From NCBI GenBank assembly GCA_001464715.1, contig LNDT01000032.1:1-64000 (forward strand): DNA of 64,000 nucleotides. The letters run 5' to 3'. The notes below the pieces were generated by a model. That model searched no databases, was not told where the DNA came from, and saw only the letters and a program-made list of their open reading frames with translations. The position numbers and the translations under genes are program-made. The DNA comes from Bdellovibrionales bacterium Ga0074137 (GTDB lineage Bacteria; Bdellovibrionota; Bdellovibrionia; Bdellovibrionales; JAMPXM01). How positions within the stretch are numbered: the stretch's first letter is position 1; every line of letters begins with the position of its first letter. This document shows positions 55,931 through 64,000 of the stretch, in pieces.

Positions 55931-56641
55931 ATGACAGATTCCGGTGAACAGCAAGTAACCGCTGATGCAGCGACTCCAGAGAAATCTGAAGCGTCGACTG
56001 GCATCAAGTTGCGTGGGCTGTTTCTAAAAAAGGTCGGCATGACGTCGATCTTTGGTGATGCAGGCGAGATGATTCCAGTGACTGTGCTGAAGATGGACTC
56101 TTGGGTCGTCAGCCAGTTGAAAACAGATGCGAAGGACGGCTACACGGCTGTTCAAATCGCAAGCGGTCCGAAGAAGGCTGTTCGCACGTCGAACGCCGAG
56201 CGCGGTCACCTTGCGAAGGCCGGTTTTGAGAACGGCGCGCAGTTCATTCGCGAAATTCGTTACGACGAAGCGAAAGATCTTTCTGCTGATTTGAAAGTCG
56301 GAAGCCGTATTTCGATCGACAGCCTTGGAAAAGGTGATGTCGTGAAAATCACGTCGACATCAAAAGGTAAAGGTTTTGCCGGTTCGATCAAGCGCTACCA
56401 CTTTGCTGGTGGTCCTGCATCGCACGGTTCGAAGTTCCACCGTCAGCCAGGTTCAAGCGGAAACCGTACTTGGCCAGGACGAGTGATGCCAGGGAAGAAG
56501 TTCCCAGGTCATCTCGGTGCGGACACAGTGACAGTGAACAACGTAAAAGTGGTTGATGTTCTCCACGACGAAAATGTGATCCTCGTTAAGGGTCCGGTTC
56601 CAGGAGCTCGCAATTCACTTGTGAAGCTTGTGAAGGAGTAA
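55931..56641 (+). CDS. rplC: 50S ribosomal protein L3
   Basis: 236 residues from ATG 55931, eight bases after AGGAG; GTG and ATG codons just upstream (55922, 55925) are too close to that site. The first 25 or so residues (TDSGEQQVTADAATPEKSE) are an acidic extension absent from typical L3, which begins at about GLFLKKVGMTSIF. The tip loop GGPASHGSKFHRQPGS is conserved. L3 helps shape the peptidyl transferase centre. Extension function unknown. Confidence 0.96.
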   Translation: MTDSGEQQVTADAATPEKSEASTGIKLRGLFLKKVGMTSIFGDAGEMIPVTVLKMDSWVVSQLKTDAKDGYTAVQIASGPKKAVRTSNAERGHLAKAGFENGAQFIREIRYDEAKDLSADLKVGSRISIDSLGKGDVVKITSTSKGKGFAGSIKRYHFAGGPASHGSKFHRQPGSSGNRTWPGRVMPGKKFPGHLGADTVTVNNVKVVDVLHDENVILVKGPVPGARNSLVKLVKE

Positions 56642-56644
56642 GCC

Positions 56645-57271
56645 ATGTCAAAAGTCGCGGTTTACAACTGGGATAAGAAAAAAGTCGGCGACATGGAGCT
56701 GCCAGAGGCAGTCTTCGGTCAGCCGGTTCGAAAAGATATTTTGCACACAGTCGTTCGCTGGCAGTTGGCTTGCCGCCGTCAGGGTAACGCTGCAACAAAA
56801 ACCAAAGGCCTCGTTTCGGGTGGCGGTAAGAAGCCATTCAAACAAAAAGGGACCGGCGGAGCTCGTCAGGGTTCAAGTCGATCTCCATTGATGCCTGGTG
56901 GCGGTACCGCTTTCGGTCCTCAGACTCGAAGCTACGCTTACGCACTTCCTAAAAAAGTTCGTCAGGCGGGTCTTCGCAGCGCACTTTCGCTTTTGGCGAA
57001 AGAGGGTCGTCTTCATATTGTCGAAGATATGAAGTCGGATGGAAAAGCGAATGCACTTTCTAAAAAGCTCCAGGCTTTTGGTCTTCAGAAAGCAGTTCTT
57101 TTGGACGGAGCGGCTGATGCGATGATGTCGCGTGCGACTCGCAACCTTCCAAAGTTCCGTTACTATGGCGCCGAGGGCCTGAACGTTTATGACCTTCTGA
57201 AGTTCGACAACGCGATTGTATCGAAGGGTGCACTCGCGAAGATCATCGAGCGATGTGGAGTGGAGGCTTAA
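56645..57271 (+). CDS. rplD: 50S ribosomal protein L4
   Basis: 208 residues. The exit-tunnel loop KPFKQKGTGGARQGSSRSPLMPGGG is present, with the C-terminal region LKFDNAIVSKGAL. L4 lines the exit tunnel and is a known repressor of S10 operons. rplW follows one base later. Confidence 0.97.
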   Translation: MSKVAVYNWDKKKVGDMELPEAVFGQPVRKDILHTVVRWQLACRRQGNAATKTKGLVSGGGKKPFKQKGTGGARQGSSRSPLMPGGGTAFGPQTRSYAYALPKKVRQAGLRSALSLLAKEGRLHIVEDMKSDGKANALSKKLQAFGLQKAVLLDGAADAMMSRATRNLPKFRYYGAEGLNVYDLLKFDNAIVSKGALAKIIERCGVEA

Positions 57272-57272
57272 T

Positions 57273-57569
57273 ATGGCAACTATTACGATGAGCCAAATTA
57301 TTAAAGCGCCTTTGATTTCCGAGAAGAACGCCGCTCACGCCGAAGATTCGAACACCTACGCGTTTGAAGTGGCGATGGAAGCGACAAAGCCGGAAATTCA
57401 AAAAGCGATCGAGAAATCATTCAATGTGAAAGTCGACAGCGTTCGCACATTGGTTTGCCGTGGGAAGTATTTCCGCAAGCAGATCAAATTGGGAAAGCCG
57501 AAGCTTTGGAAGAAAGCTCTCGTTAAGCTTCAGGCTGGCGAGAAAATTTCGATCTTTGAGGGGGCCTAA
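57273..57569 (+). CDS. rplW: 50S ribosomal protein L23
   Basis: 98 residues starting [19 protein letters not shown] at ATG 57273; the longer frame to 57216 overlaps rplD. Conserved [26 protein letters not shown] and [13 protein letters not shown]23 sits at the tunnel exit where SRP and trigger factor dock. Confidence 0.95.
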   Translation: MATITMSQIIKAPLISEKNAAHAEDSNTYAFEVAMEATKPEIQKAIEKSFNVKVDSVRTLVCRGKYFRKQIKLGKPKLWKKALVKLQAGEKISIFEGA

Positions 57570-57571
57570 TC

Positions 57572-58390
57572 ATGGGTATTAAAACTTACCGTCCCCGTAC
57601 GCCGAGCTTGCGTCAGAAGACTGGTTTCGACTTTTCGGAAATTACGAAGTCGACTCCTGAAAAGTCGCTGACGGCTCCGCTTCGTCGTAAAGGAGCTCGT
57701 AACAACACGGGCCAGATTACGATTCGGCACCAAGGTGGCGGACACAAGCGTCGTTACCGCGTTATCGATTTCAAGCGCACGAAGCAGGATGTTCCTGCCA
57801 CGGTCGCGGCGATCGAGTACGATCCAAACCGAACGGCACGTATCGCTCTTTTGCATTACAAAGACGGGGAGAAGACTTACATCGTCGCTCCCATCGGTTT
57901 GAATGTTGGTGATGTGATTGTAACGAGCGCGTCGGCCGATATTAAGCCGGGGAACGCTTTGCCACTTTCTTCTATTCCGACCGGCACGATTATTCACAAC
58001 GTTGAGATGCGTCCGGGCAAAGGTGCACAGATGGCTCGCGGTGCGGGTGTCGGTGCTACGTTGGTCGCGAAGCTTGGCCAGTATTGCCAGGTTCGACTTC
58101 CAAGTGGCGAAGTTCGAAACGTGCTTTCAACGTGCATCGCTTCGGTGGGTCAGGTTGGGAACACAGATAACGAAAATATTAGCATGGGTAAGGCCGGTCG
58201 CAATCGTTGGCGCGGGGTTCGTCCCAGTGTTCGCGGTATGCACATGAACCCCGTTGATCACCCACTCGGTGGTGGTGAAGGCGTGGGTAAAGGTCACCAT
58301 CCGGTTACGCCTTGGGGTCAGCCTTGCAAAGGCTTTAAGACTCGTAAGAACAAGCGGACCGATAACATGATCGTCAAGCGACGCAAGTAA
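57572..58390 (+). CDS. rplB: 50S ribosomal protein L2
   Basis: 272 residues. RNA-binding [17 protein letters not shown] and the C-terminal [20 protein letters not shown] with the peptidyl-transferase-associated His. Adjacent to rpsS at 12 bases. Confidence 0.99.
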   Translation: MGIKTYRPRTPSLRQKTGFDFSEITKSTPEKSLTAPLRRKGARNNTGQITIRHQGGGHKRRYRVIDFKRTKQDVPATVAAIEYDPNRTARIALLHYKDGEKTYIVAPIGLNVGDVIVTSASADIKPGNALPLSSIPTGTIIHNVEMRPGKGAQMARGAGVGATLVAKLGQYCQVRLPSGEVRNVLSTCIASVGQVGNTDNENISMGKAGRNRWRGVRPSVRGMHMNPVDHPLGGGEGVGKGHHPVTPWGQPCKGFKTRKNKRTDNMIVKRRK

Positions 58391-58402
58391 TAGGAGTCGA
58401 CT

Positions 58403-58690
58403 ATGGCACGTTCGATTAAAAAAGGTCCTTTCGTTGATCACCACCTGATGAAGAAGATCCAAGTGGCGACAGAAAAGGGCGACAAGAAGATTATCAAGAC
58501 TTGGTCGCGTCGCTCGACGATTCTGCCTGAGGCTGCGGGTCTTTCGTTTGCGGTTCACAACGGGAAAAAGTTTGTTCCTGTTTACGTGAATGAGCAGATG
58601 ATCGGTCACAAATTTGGTGAATTCGCTCCGACACGAACTTTCCACGGGCACGCTGAGAAAAAGACAGCGTCCGCGGCTCCAAAGAAGTAA
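58403..58690 (+). CDS. rpsS: 30S ribosomal protein S19
   Basis: 95 residues: [30 protein letters not shown] and [17 protein letters not shown]19 in the 30S head contacts S13. Ordinary length. Confidence 0.98.
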   Translation: MARSIKKGPFVDHHLMKKIQVATEKGDKKIIKTWSRRSTILPEAAGLSFAVHNGKKFVPVYVNEQMIGHKFGEFAPTRTFHGHAEKKTASAAPKK

Positions 58691-58704
58691 CGAGGCAATG
58701 AGCA

Positions 58705-59037
58705 ATGGAAATTAAAGCTTACTTAAGAAATGCAAGCGTCGGAAGTCAGAAGGCAAGAATCCTTGCTGACCTCGTTCGCGGCAAAGATGTGAACGAAGCG
58801 ATCAAGCTCTTAGCGTTCATGCCTCAGAAACCTGCGGGCATGCTGAAGAAGTTGATCGAGTCGGCGGTTGCGAATGCGGAAGCTAAAAAAGTTGTCGATA
58901 TCGACAACCTCTATGTGAAGCACGTGTCGGTCGACATGGCGCCATCATTGAGCCGTTTCCGTCCGCGCGCTCAAGGTCGTGCAACACCGATCAAGCGCAA
59001 GAGCAGTCATTTCAACCTAGTTCTGGACGAGAGGTAA
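58705..59037 (+). CDS. rplV: 50S ribosomal protein L22
   Basis: 110 residues with the tunnel hairpin SRFRPRAQGRATPIKRKSSHF near the C-terminus. L22 lines the exit tunnel opposite L4. Confidence 0.98.
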   Translation: MEIKAYLRNASVGSQKARILADLVRGKDVNEAIKLLAFMPQKPAGMLKKLIESAVANAEAKKVVDIDNLYVKHVSVDMAPSLSRFRPRAQGRATPIKRKSSHFNLVLDER

Positions 59038-59043
59038 TCGGTA

Positions 59044-59709
59044 ATGGGACAAAAGGTTAATCCTATCAGTCTTCGCGTTGGTGTGATTCGAACTTGGGAT
59101 TCGCGTTGGTACGCGAAGGGCCCAACGTACATCGAGAACCTTCACGAAGACTTCAAGCTTCGAAAGTACCTCCAAGACAAACTTCGTCACGCAGGTGTTT
59201 CGAAAATCGAAACTGAGCGCGCAGCGAAAAAAGTAAAAGTGATCATTCACACAGCTCGCCCCGGTGTTGTCATCGGAAAAAAAGGCGCTGGTATTGATCA
59301 GTTGAAGGCTGAAGTTCAGAAACTCACGACGAACGAAGTGTTCGTCAATATTCAGGAAGTTCGCAAGCCTGATATCGATGCTCAGTTGGTGGCCGAAAAC
59401 ATCGCCCAGCAGCTCGAGAAACGAATTTCTTGGCGCCGAGCTCTAAAAAAATCCATCGCAGCAGCCATTCGTGGTGGTGTGCGAGGTATTAAAGTTCAAG
59501 TTGCGGGTCGTCTCGACGGTGCGGAAATCGCTCGAACAGAGTGGTACACCGAGAAGAGCGTTCCACTTCACACATTGCGCGCTGACATCGATTACGGTGT
59601 TGCTCGCGCGACAACAGCCTACGGAATCATTGGCGTAAAAGCTTGGATTTACAAAGGCGACATCATGACTCAGCGAGAAGCTGACGAGGCGAACCGTGTT
59701 AAGTCCTAA
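59044..59709 (+). CDS. rpsC: 30S ribosomal protein S3
   Basis: 221 residues: [22 protein letters not shown] motif [17 protein letters not shown] and C-terminal [15 protein letters not shown]3 guards the mRNA entry site. Its end overlaps rplP by 14 bases. Confidence 0.99.
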   Translation: MGQKVNPISLRVGVIRTWDSRWYAKGPTYIENLHEDFKLRKYLQDKLRHAGVSKIETERAAKKVKVIIHTARPGVVIGKKGAGIDQLKAEVQKLTTNEVFVNIQEVRKPDIDAQLVAENIAQQLEKRISWRRALKKSIAAAIRGGVRGIKVQVAGRLDGAEIARTEWYTEKSVPLHTLRADIDYGVARATTAYGIIGVKAWIYKGDIMTQREADEANRVKS

Positions 59710-60103
59710 ACGAACAAAATATCGTAAGAGTCACAAAGGTCGTCGCAAAGGTTTTGCGACTCAGTCCAACTTCGTCGCCTTCGGAGACTTCGGTCTTCAG
59801 GCCGCAGAAGACTGCGCTCTGACTTCGCGTCAGATCGAAGCGAGTCGTATCGCTATCAGTCGCTCTGTGAAGCGCGGAGGAAAAGTTTGGGTACGTGCTT
59901 TCCCGCACAAGCCAGTGAGCCGAAAGCCGGCTGAAGTTCGAATGGGTTCCGGAAAAGGAAACCCCGAATTTTGGGTCGCGGTCGTAAAGCCAGGTCAGAT
60001 TATTTTTGAAATCAACGGTGTCACACGTGAGCAAGCTCTTGAGGCGTTTCGCCTAGCTGCACACAAGTTGCCGCTTAAAACCAAATTCTTGGCTCGGGAG
60101 TAG
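59696..60103 (+). CDS. rplP: 50S ribosomal protein L16
   Basis: 135 residues from GTG 59696 inside the end of rps[20 protein letters not shown] is the standard N-terminus. Conserved [27 protein letters not shown] core. L16 helps position tRNA in the A and P sites. The 14-base overlap suggests translational coupling. Confidence 0.97.
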   Translation: MLSPKRTKYRKSHKGRRKGFATQSNFVAFGDFGLQAAEDCALTSRQIEASRIAISRSVKRGGKVWVRAFPHKPVSRKPAEVRMGSGKGNPEFWVAVVKPGQIIFEINGVTREQALEAFRLAAHKLPLKTKFLARE

Positions 60104-60108
60104 TAGTC

Positions 60109-60399
60109 ATGTTTTACGCGGAAATTTCGGGCCTTTCGGCCAAAGAGATTGTGAAGAAGAAAAAAGAGCTCCAGGCAGAAATGTTTGATGCTCGTATGAA
60201 AAATAGCATGGGGCAGTTGACGAATCCGATGGTGATTCGTGCCGCTCGCAAAGACATTGCTCGTCTCAACACAGCGATGACTTTGTTAGTTAAGAAGTCC
60301 GCTGGTGCTGCTGCGCCAAAAGCGCCGGCTAAAAAGTCGGCTCCCAAGGCAGGCAAGAAACCTGCTGCGAAAACGGCAGCTCGCGGAAAGAAAGGTTAA
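60109..60399 (+). CDS. rpmC: 50S ribosomal protein L29 with Lys/Ala tail
   Basis: 96 residues. The helical hairpin core (about 1-64; SAKEIVKKKKELQAEMFDAR and KDIARLNTAMTLL) is normal, and a 30-residue Ala/Lys/Pro-rich tail follows (SAGAAAPKAPAKKSAPKAG). Typical L29 is 60-70 residues. The tail probably contacts rRNA or lies near the tunnel exit. Confidence 0.95.
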   Translation: MFYAEISGLSAKEIVKKKKELQAEMFDARMKNSMGQLTNPMVIRAARKDIARLNTAMTLLVKKSAGAAAPKAPAKKSAPKAGKKPAAKTAARGKKG

Positions 60400-60405
60400 T
60401 TAGAT

Positions 60406-60702
60406 ATGAAAAAACCTGGACACACTGAAGGCCGCGGTCGGCAGATTGAAGTTGTCGGTGAAGTCGTCAGCGATAAAATGCAGAAGACGATCACTGTTCA
60501 AATTTATCGCCTGATCCGTCACAAAAAATACGGAAAGTTCATGCGTCGTAGCTCGGTTTTCAAGGCTCACGATGAAAAGAACGAAGCGAAGATGGGTGAT
60601 GTAGTGCGCATCGTACACACTCGTCCTTTGAGCAAAACAAAGCGTTGGGCGCTGAAAGAGATCGTTCAGCAAGGCCGTCGCACTCAAGAGGTGAACGCAT
60701 GA
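60406..60702 (+). CDS. rpsQ: 30S ribosomal protein S17
   Basis: 98 residues. OB-fold core with [20 protein letters not shown] and [22 protein letters not shown] short N-terminal and C-terminal extension make it longer than the E. coli protein (84). Overlaps rplN by four bases. Confidence 0.97.
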   Translation: MKKPGHTEGRGRQIEVVGEVVSDKMQKTITVQIYRLIRHKKYGKFMRRSSVFKAHDEKNEAKMGDVVRIVHTRPLSKTKRWALKEIVQQGRRTQEVNA

Positions 60703-61067
60703 TCCAAATGCAGACGCGTCTTCGAGTTGCTGACAACTCGGGCGCAAAAGAAGTTATGTGTATCAAGGTTATCGGTGGTTCGCACCGCCGTTACGCTTCG
60801 GTCGGCGACATTATTGTTGTCGCGATCAAAGAGTCGATGCCGCAATCGAAAGTAAAGAAGGGTGACGTAGCGAAAGCCGTCGTCGTTCGCACAAAGCGCA
60901 AAGTTCGCCGCGCTGATGGCACTTTCATTCGTTTCGACGATAATTCCGCCGTTTTGATTAACAACCAGAAAGAGCCGATTGGAACCCGTATTTTCGGACC
61001 CGTCGCTCGTGAACTCCGTGCCAAGCAATTCGTGAAAATCGTATCGCTTGCTCCGGAAGTTCTTTAG
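60699..61067 (+). CDS. rplN: 50S ribosomal protein L14
   Basis: 122 residues from ATG 60699 ([17 protein letters not shown]); the longer frame runs back through rpsQ. Core [21 protein letters not shown] and [14 protein letters not shown]14 is normally followed by rplX; here rplE begins 12 bases after its stop, so L24 is missing at this place. Confidence 0.98.
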   Translation: MIQMQTRLRVADNSGAKEVMCIKVIGGSHRRYASVGDIIVVAIKESMPQSKVKKGDVAKAVVVRTKRKVRRADGTFIRFDDNSAVLINNQKEPIGTRIFGPVARELRAKQFVKIVSLAPEVL

Positions 61068-61078
61068 GAGATCGGCTT

Positions 61079-61657
61079 ATGGCAAAAACACAAGCTGCAA
61101 ACCAACACGCGAAAGAGCAGAATCGCGTACAGAAGAAGTACCATGCGGACATCGTTCCTTCGTTGAAAAAGCAATTGGGTGTATCAAGCCCAATGCAGGT
61201 TCCGCGACTGGAAAAAATCGTCATCAACGTCTGCTTGGGTGATGCGACTCAAAACCCGAAGCTTGTAACTCAAGCTGCGGAAGAGTTGACGACGCTTTCT
61301 GGACAGCGCGCTGTCATCACGAAGGCGAAAAAGGCGATCTCGAACTTTAAACTTCGAGAGAACATGCCAATCGGCGCGCGGGTTACACTTCGCGGTGACC
61401 GCATGTGGGCTTTCATGGATCGTCTCGTGAGCCTCGCGCTTCCGCGAGTTCGAGACTTCCGTGGGCTTCCGCCAAAAGGTTTCGATGGACGCGGAAACTA
61501 CAACCTGGGCCTTAAGGAACAGATTGTTTTTCCTGAGATTAACTATGATCGCGTCGACAAGGTGCGAGGCATGAACATCACGATTTGCACATCTTCTGAT
61601 GATGATTCGGGTGGTCGGGCCTTGTTAGAAGCGTTGGGGATGCCGTTCCGCAAGTAG
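61079..61657 (+). CDS. rplE: 50S ribosomal protein L5
   Basis: 192 residues, with an N-terminal extension of about 12 over the usual 179 (MAKTQAANQHAKEQNRVQKK). Core LEKIVINVCLGDATQNPKLV, GARVTLRGDRMW and FPEINYDRVDKVRGMNITI. It binds 5S rRNA and contacts S13. Only 47 bases separate it from rpsH, too little for rpsN. Confidence 0.97.
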   Translation: MAKTQAANQHAKEQNRVQKKYHADIVPSLKKQLGVSSPMQVPRLEKIVINVCLGDATQNPKLVTQAAEELTTLSGQRAVITKAKKAISNFKLRENMPIGARVTLRGDRMWAFMDRLVSLALPRVRDFRGLPPKGFDGRGNYNLGLKEQIVFPEINYDRVDKVRGMNITICTSSDDDSGGRALLEALGMPFRK

Positions 61658-61704
61658 TGCGGTTTTGGATTGCTGAATAAAGCTAAGCTTGATTTGGAGT
61701 AGGA

Positions 61705-62094
61705 ATGGATACGATCGGTGAATTTTTGACTCGAGTTCGCAATGCGGGCCTTGCACGTCACGAAAAAGTAGATGTGCCGAGTTCTAAAGTGCGAGTCGGG
61801 ATTGCTGGAGTTTTGAAACAGGGTGGCTACATTCGCGACTTTAAAGTCGTGAAAGATGGCAAACAGGGAATGATGCGAATCTACCTGCGCTACCTCGAAG
61901 ACGGTCGTCATGCGATCACGACAGTGGACCGCGCAAGTCGTCCAGGTCGTCGACTGTATGTCGCCTGCGATGCGATTCCAAAGGTGCGTTCGGGTTTCGG
62001 GATTGCTGTCCTGAGCACGAGCAAGGGTATTATGAGCGATAAAATGGCGACAGAACAACGACTCGGTGGCGAGCTTGTCTGCACGCTTTGGTAG
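61705..62094 (+). CDS. rpsH: 30S ribosomal protein S8
   Basis: 129 residues: DTIGEFLTRVRNAGLARHEKV and the C-terminal SKGIMSDKMATEQRLGGELVCTLW. S8 nucleates the 30S body and in E. coli represses the spc operon through the rplE mRNA. Confidence 0.98.
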   Translation: MDTIGEFLTRVRNAGLARHEKVDVPSSKVRVGIAGVLKQGGYIRDFKVVKDGKQGMMRIYLRYLEDGRHAITTVDRASRPGRRLYVACDAIPKVRSGFGIAVLSTSKGIMSDKMATEQRLGGELVCTLW

Positions 62095-62105
62095 GGTGGT
62101 AGATC

Positions 62106-62648
62106 ATGTCTAGGGTAGGTCGATCTCCTGTTGTTATTTCAAACGGGGTACAAGTAACGATTTCTCCGGCCAACGAAGTGGTCGTAAAAGGTGCGAAAGC
62201 GACAATGAAAGTCGCTATGCGGCCCGAGATTTCGGCGAAAGTTGAAAACAATGAAATCGTTCTCTCGCGCAGAGATGAGTTGGCGCAGTCACGAGCTCTT
62301 CATGGGCTTTATCGTGCACTGATTCAAAATGCGATGACGGGCGTAACCACTGGTTTCACGAAATCACTCGATCTCGTTGGCGTCGGTTACCGCGCGGCTG
62401 TGAGTGGCAAGAAGCTTGAGCTTTCGCTAGGCTACAGCCACCCCATTCACTTTCCGATTCCTGATGGGATCGAAGTGAAGGTTGAAAAGCAGACTCAAAT
62501 TTCGGTGATCGGCGCAAGCCGTGAACTGGTCGGTCAGGTCGCTGCGAAAATTCGTGGTTTCCGTCCGCCAGAGCCATACTTGGGTAAAGGTGTTAAGTAC
62601 TCGGACGAGAAGCTTCGTCGCAAAGAAGGAAAGTCTGCCGGCAAGTAG
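62106..62648 (+). CDS. rplF: 50S ribosomal protein L6
   Basis: 180 residues; two repeated domains, with C-terminal VGQVAAKIRGFRPPEPYLGKGVKYSDEKLRRKEGK signature. It lies near the sarcin-ricin loop. A 61-base spacer separates it from rplR. Confidence 0.98.
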   Translation: MSRVGRSPVVISNGVQVTISPANEVVVKGAKATMKVAMRPEISAKVENNEIVLSRRDELAQSRALHGLYRALIQNAMTGVTTGFTKSLDLVGVGYRAAVSGKKLELSLGYSHPIHFPIPDGIEVKVEKQTQISVIGASRELVGQVAAKIRGFRPPEPYLGKGVKYSDEKLRRKEGKSAGK

Positions 62649-62709
62649 TGCGGCGGCTCGCTAGAGTTAGTTGGGTTATAGTTATTAAGGTCATTAAGGT
62701 TGGTGGTTT

Positions 62710-63081
62710 GTGAGAATTCGTACAACAAAGCATACGGCGACTCGAGCAGTTGCCCGCGAGAAGAAGAAGCTGAAGATTCGCAAGCGCGTGATCGGTTCTG
62801 CCGAGCGTCCTCGTCTCTGCATCTTTCGCAGCTCTAAACATGTTTATGCTCAAGTGATCGATGATGCGTCGGGAGTTACTCTCGCGTCGGCGTCGACTTT
62901 GGACACAGACGGTGTTTCGGGCGCAAACAAAGATGCATGTGCAGCGATCGGTAAAGAAGTTGCGAAGCGTGCTGTTGGTAAAAATATTAAACAGGTTGTC
63001 TTCGATCGAAATGGTTACTTGTACCATGGTCGAGTGAAAGCCCTCGCTGAAGCCGCTCGTGAGGGCGGACTCGAATTCTAA
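62710..63081 (+). CDS. rplR: 50S ribosomal protein L18
   Basis: 123 residues from GTG 62710. Core [28 protein letters not shown] and [26 protein letters not shown]. It binds 5S rRNA with L5. Confidence 0.98.
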   Translation: MRIRTTKHTATRAVAREKKKLKIRKRVIGSAERPRLCIFRSSKHVYAQVIDDASGVTLASASTLDTDGVSGANKDACAAIGKEVAKRAVGKNIKQVVFDRNGYLYHGRVKALAEAAREGGLEF

Positions 63082-63120
63082 TGTTCAACCTAGGGTTGGC
63101 TGTATTTTTAGGAGCACTGA

Positions 63121-63597
63121 GTGGAATCTAACGATAGAAGAGAGTCGAGTTCGGAATTCGAAGAGCGAGTGGTCGCGATCCGACGTGTTGCGAAAGTTGT
63201 AAAGGGCGGTAAGCGCTTTTCTTTCGCTGCACTTGTGGTGGTTGGCAACCAATCTGGCGATGTTGGTTTCGGTACCGGCAAAGCAGGAGAGGTTCCTGAG
63301 GCCATTGGCAAAGCGAGCCGTGGCGCAAAGAAGAGCTTCCGTAAAGTTCCGTTGATCGATGGACGCACGATTGCTCACGAAGTTGTCGGTCGCTTTGGCG
63401 CCGCAAAAGTCGTGATGCGACCCGCGGCTCCAGGTACCGGCGTTATTGCCGGTGGAGCGGTCCGAGCGGTGCTCGAGTCGGTGGGAGTAAAAGATATCCT
63501 TACGAAGTGCGTTGGTACTCGTAATGCGAACAACGCTGTTCGAGCGACGCTCGATGGTCTTGCACAACTTCGTCTTGAAGCTGTGTCGGCTGAATAG
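63121..63597 (+). CDS. rpsE: 30S ribosomal protein S5
   Basis: 158 residues from GTG 63121 following AGGAG. dsRNA-binding part [23 protein letters not shown] and C-terminal [22 protein letters not shown]5 shapes decoding accuracy (ram site). It opens with an acidic [15 protein letters not shown] stretch. Confidence 0.98.
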   Translation: MESNDRRESSSEFEERVVAIRRVAKVVKGGKRFSFAALVVVGNQSGDVGFGTGKAGEVPEAIGKASRGAKKSFRKVPLIDGRTIAHEVVGRFGAAKVVMRPAAPGTGVIAGGAVRAVLESVGVKDILTKCVGTRNANNAVRATLDGLAQLRLEAVSAE

Positions 63598-63606
63598 AGG
63601 TAGAAA

Positions 63607-63792
63607 ATGGCTAAGAAGTTTAAAGTGACATTGAAGCGAAGCTTGATCGGTTGCACTGAGACCCAGCGCAACACGGTTCGTTGCTTGGGCCTAAGACATC
63701 GCCATCAAACTGTAGTTATCGCTGATAACCCAGCGATGCGTGGTCAGATCATGAAGGTTCAGCACATGGTGGACGTTCAGGTCGAAAAGTAG
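63607..63792 (+). CDS. rpmD: 50S ribosomal protein L30
   Basis: 61 residues: [31 protein letters not shown] and [11 protein letters not shown]. Standard between rpsE and rplO. Confidence 0.96.
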   Translation: MAKKFKVTLKRSLIGCTETQRNTVRCLGLRHRHQTVVIADNPAMRGQIMKVQHMVDVQVEK

Positions 63793-63823
63793 ACTTTCGA
63801 ACAAAGATTTTAGGAAGGTAGTT

Positions 63824-64000
63824 ATGAGTATTCTCTCTCAACTCATGCCCAAACGGGGCTCGACAGGCGTTACAAAACGCAAAGGCCGTGGCCACGCAAC
63901 TGGTCAGGGCGGTACTGCAGGAAAAGGTCACAAAGGACAAAAGGCGCGTACGGGCGGCCGAGTTCGTTGGGGTTTTGAGGGCGGTCAAACGCCTCTCATG
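63824..64000 (+). CDS. rplO: 50S ribosomal protein L15, cut by the window edge
   Basis: 59 residues are present before the window ends. The Gly/Lys/Arg-rich N-terminus ([20 protein letters not shown] and [17 protein letters not shown]) and FEGGQTPL are diagnostic. AGGAAGG precedes ATG 63824. secY would be expected next. Confidence 0.95.
   Translation, partial: MSILSQLMPKRGSTGVTKRKGRGHATGQGGTAGKGHKGQKARTGGRVRWGFEGGQTPLM

Overview
The window (about half G+C by eye) comes from the chromosome of a Gram-negative, flagellated bacterium. The evidence is outer-membrane beta-barrel and lipoprotein genes, a heptose phosphatase, a flagellin, NtrY/NtrX-type signalling and a proteobacterial tRNA-tuf-secE-nusG-rpl-rpoBC order. 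Protein style (many secreted proteins of unknown function, Lys/Ala-rich tails, sigma-54 regulators) fits the Bdellovibrio-like group best, but that placement is inference. No insertion sequence, phage, CRISPR array or transferred island was seen.

Layout. 1-4.3 kb (mostly minus strand): a short methyltransferase, a GNAT acetyltransferase, a secreted protein and a fused UDP-glucose dehydrogenase/UDP-glucuronate decarboxylase. 4.3-11.4 kb: a multi-spanning membrane protein, recO, a FecR-domain protein with a TPR/beta-barrel protein, a heptose-type phosphatase and a Xer recombinase. 11.5-18.9 kb: a receiver-less sigma-54 activator, secreted proteins, a histone-like Lys/Ala protein, a lipoprotein, flagellin and an alpha/beta hydrolase. 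19-32.5 kb: clpB, the riboflavin genes ribE-ribBA-ribH running into an NtrY/NtrX pair, then proS-pyrF-rRNA methyltransferase with overlapping ends. 32.5-34 kb: a divergent LytR-CpsA-Psr-like exported protein.

34-64 kb is the translation/transcription core, all on the plus strand: tRNA-Thr, Tyr, Gly, Thr, tuf, tRNA-Trp, secE, nusG, rplK, rplA, rplJ, rplL, (terminator, extra secreted gene, hydrolase remnant), rpoB, rpoC, (secreted metallopeptidase), rpsL, rpsG, fusA, then the S10 and spc gene strings from rpsJ to a cut-off rplO. The order is classical, with three departures: rplX (L24) and rpsN (S14) are absent from their normal places; a strong terminator plus foreign material separates rplL from rpoB; and the spacers around the tRNAs, tuf and fusA carry tandem hairpin repeats, some with compensatory base changes.

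The most unusual signals are the double-hairpin repeat family in the tRNA-tuf transcript, the missing rplX/rpsN, the Ugd-Uxs fusion, a six-codon open frame with a strong ribosome binding site just ahead of flagellin, a cluster of TGACC-NNN-GGTCA palindromes behind flagellin, and structured leaders ahead of rplJ and rpsJ. No wholly new multi-gene system could be demonstrated.
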